Positions 62,849-64,000 of a stretch of 64,000 nt of DNA are shown here, one piece after another. A program made the translations under genes and the position numbers. The notes beneath the pieces are model-generated. The model saw only the letters and a program-made list of their open reading frames with translations. It had not been told where the DNA came from and did not search any database. Origin of the DNA: Eulemur rufifrons (Eukaryota > Chordata > Mammalia > Primates > Lemuridae); assembly GCF_041146395.1 (NCBI RefSeq), contig NC_090999.1, positions 66,097,001-66,161,000 of the forward strand, given 5' to 3'. The first letter of the stretch is position 1. Every line of letters begins with the position of its first letter.

Positions 62849-64000
62849 AGAGGAAATTGTGTCTTGGCTACCTGTTCCTCAATTTACATCATGGACTGGT
62901 TTGTGGAGAGAGAAACCCTAGAAGTTGTCCCAACTTCAGATTTCAGAATGGCTTGCTAACCACCCTCTTAGGCCCCTAACCAATGCCTTTCTATTGCTCC
63001 TCTTCATTAGATAGTGTTTGGTAATCAGGTTTGTGTTATTCTGAATGATTTTTATGTCTTCCAGCGATAGTTCTAAAATCACATGAATTGTGAAACTAGA
63101 GGATGTTTTTAGTGTGAACAATTACTTACATTCTCTTACAAAGACTGTAATGCAAAGGCTGAAAGTTAGTTCCTTTGGACACATTTAGGCAGCTTTCTTT
63201 TCCAACAGGTTCTTTCCTCACTGAAGTGTGACATTTGACAAAGCATCGGTATCAGTCGGAAAGCCTTGAGCAGGGAATTAATATGACTAGGTGCTTGTCC
63301 TCTCCTGGAGAGTTAGTTTTTGAAAGAAAAATTGAAGGAACAACTGTTTTCTATGAAAGAATAAATTGAGAGAAAAATTTGGAGACAGGGAAGGAAGCTA
63401 CCTAATAGATGATTCCTAATTTCTTCTCTGGGTAAGGTTTTTCTCCACATCCACGCAGATGGGGTTGTGCACGTCTGATGGCTTTGCTATTGCTGTGGCA
63501 TGCTGCTCTTGGTCAGGGGGACAGCTGGGGTGATGCCAGCATTTCCCTCACCTTAACCAAGATGTTTGACATGAAACCTAGCTCTTGGGATGAGATGTTG
63601 CAGCAGCTGTGTCAGCTAACGGCAGATTTCTCACACTCTCTTCATGTTCACTAAACAGGAATATAATCTGAGCCAGTAGGAATTAGAAATGTGTCTTTTG
63701 CTAGTGACAGAAGAGCCAAAGATGAACTAGATCCTGATAATCCAGAGTGGCTATCTTGTTTTGTTTTGTTTCATTCTGTTTTCCCTTTTTCTTAAGTGGT
63801 GGTAGGGTTGTGCCTGGCTTCCAAGTTTTCAAAATCTTAGTAGAATCAAGAAAATGTTTCTTCTTAGTTTAGTCTGTCTCCCATATAAGACTTGGGAGTG
63901 CTGTGTGCAGAGCAGTTTCCAAATATTATACTTGCAAACAAGTTAGAAATTACTGGAGTTCCTCTCCTATGGTCCTTTCTGTGGTGAGTACACCTGTGCT
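62849..64000. other. unassigned non-coding stretch
   Basis: A short TTTTG repeat lies near 63758-63775. No repeat family or gene recognised. Confidence 0.5.

Noticed and set aside
62656..62856. 8-bp target duplication of the 26-bp inverted-repeat element
   Set aside because: The flanks cccaccag and agaggaaa do not match, so none is claimed.

Overview
The window is non-coding mammalian nuclear DNA, most likely from a strepsirrhine (lemur-type) primate. Three of the seven Alu elements (about 3.8, 16.1 and 20.0 kb) carry an extra right-arm block in which the GCTAATTT..TTTTTAG segment is repeated after a TTGTCCA-like linker. Two L1 3' ends (6.5 and 16.9 kb) have a G-rich 3' UTR unlike the human L1 tail. 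I associate both traits with lemur-type genomes from memory. I did not verify this by search, and the species is not determined.

No host protein-coding gene can be supported. The only long open frame with a recognisable product is a 429-codon piece of L1 ORF2 (17241-18530, minus), from a 5'-truncated L1 whose frame is broken near 18.48 kb. All other open frames are short, overlap each other, or lie inside Alu or L1 DNA. The window is therefore intergenic or the inside of a long intron, and the sequence alone cannot say which.

Layout. 0-6.5 kb: unassigned DNA, an ancient repeat at 1.7-2.1 kb, a complete small hAT element with target duplication (2.34-2.70 kb), an Alu (3.8 kb) and an old L1 (5.0-6.0 kb). 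6.5-9.6 kb: a minus-strand lemur-type L1 beside an old plus-strand L1. 9.6-20.3 kb: L1 and L2 scraps, MIRs, four Alus, a young L1 tail nested in an old L1 (14.9-15.7 kb), and the 429-codon L1 (16.9-18.6 kb). 20.3-31 kb: mostly repeat-poor, with MIRs, one Alu, an L2 and a MER2 DNA transposon (30.55-30.88 kb). 31-33.1 kb: an unassigned segment present twice in diverged form, plus the only plus-strand Alu. 33-44 kb: a 12-bp perfect hairpin, MER5A, a fragment of an autonomous hAT (Charlie-type) transposase joined directly to an L1, an AP-1 palindrome and an old L1. 44-57 kb: dinucleotide repeats, MIR, L2, MER5, a nest of two ancient repeats (48.5-49.5 kb) and a repeat-poor AT-rich stretch (54.9-55.6 kb). 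57-64 kb: an MLT1 LTR with a 5-bp target duplication and a small transposon with 26-bp terminal inverted repeats (62.66-62.85 kb).

No genes act together here. The content records successive waves of retrotransposition and DNA transposition, with a few gene-free stretches that look like conserved-enhancer candidates. I found no evidence for a new biological system. The items most worth checking are the near-perfect inverted-repeat element at 62.7 kb, the doubled 3' UTR module in the 16.9-kb L1, the duplicated segment at 31.2/32.95 kb, and the hAT-L1 junction at 38.6 kb.
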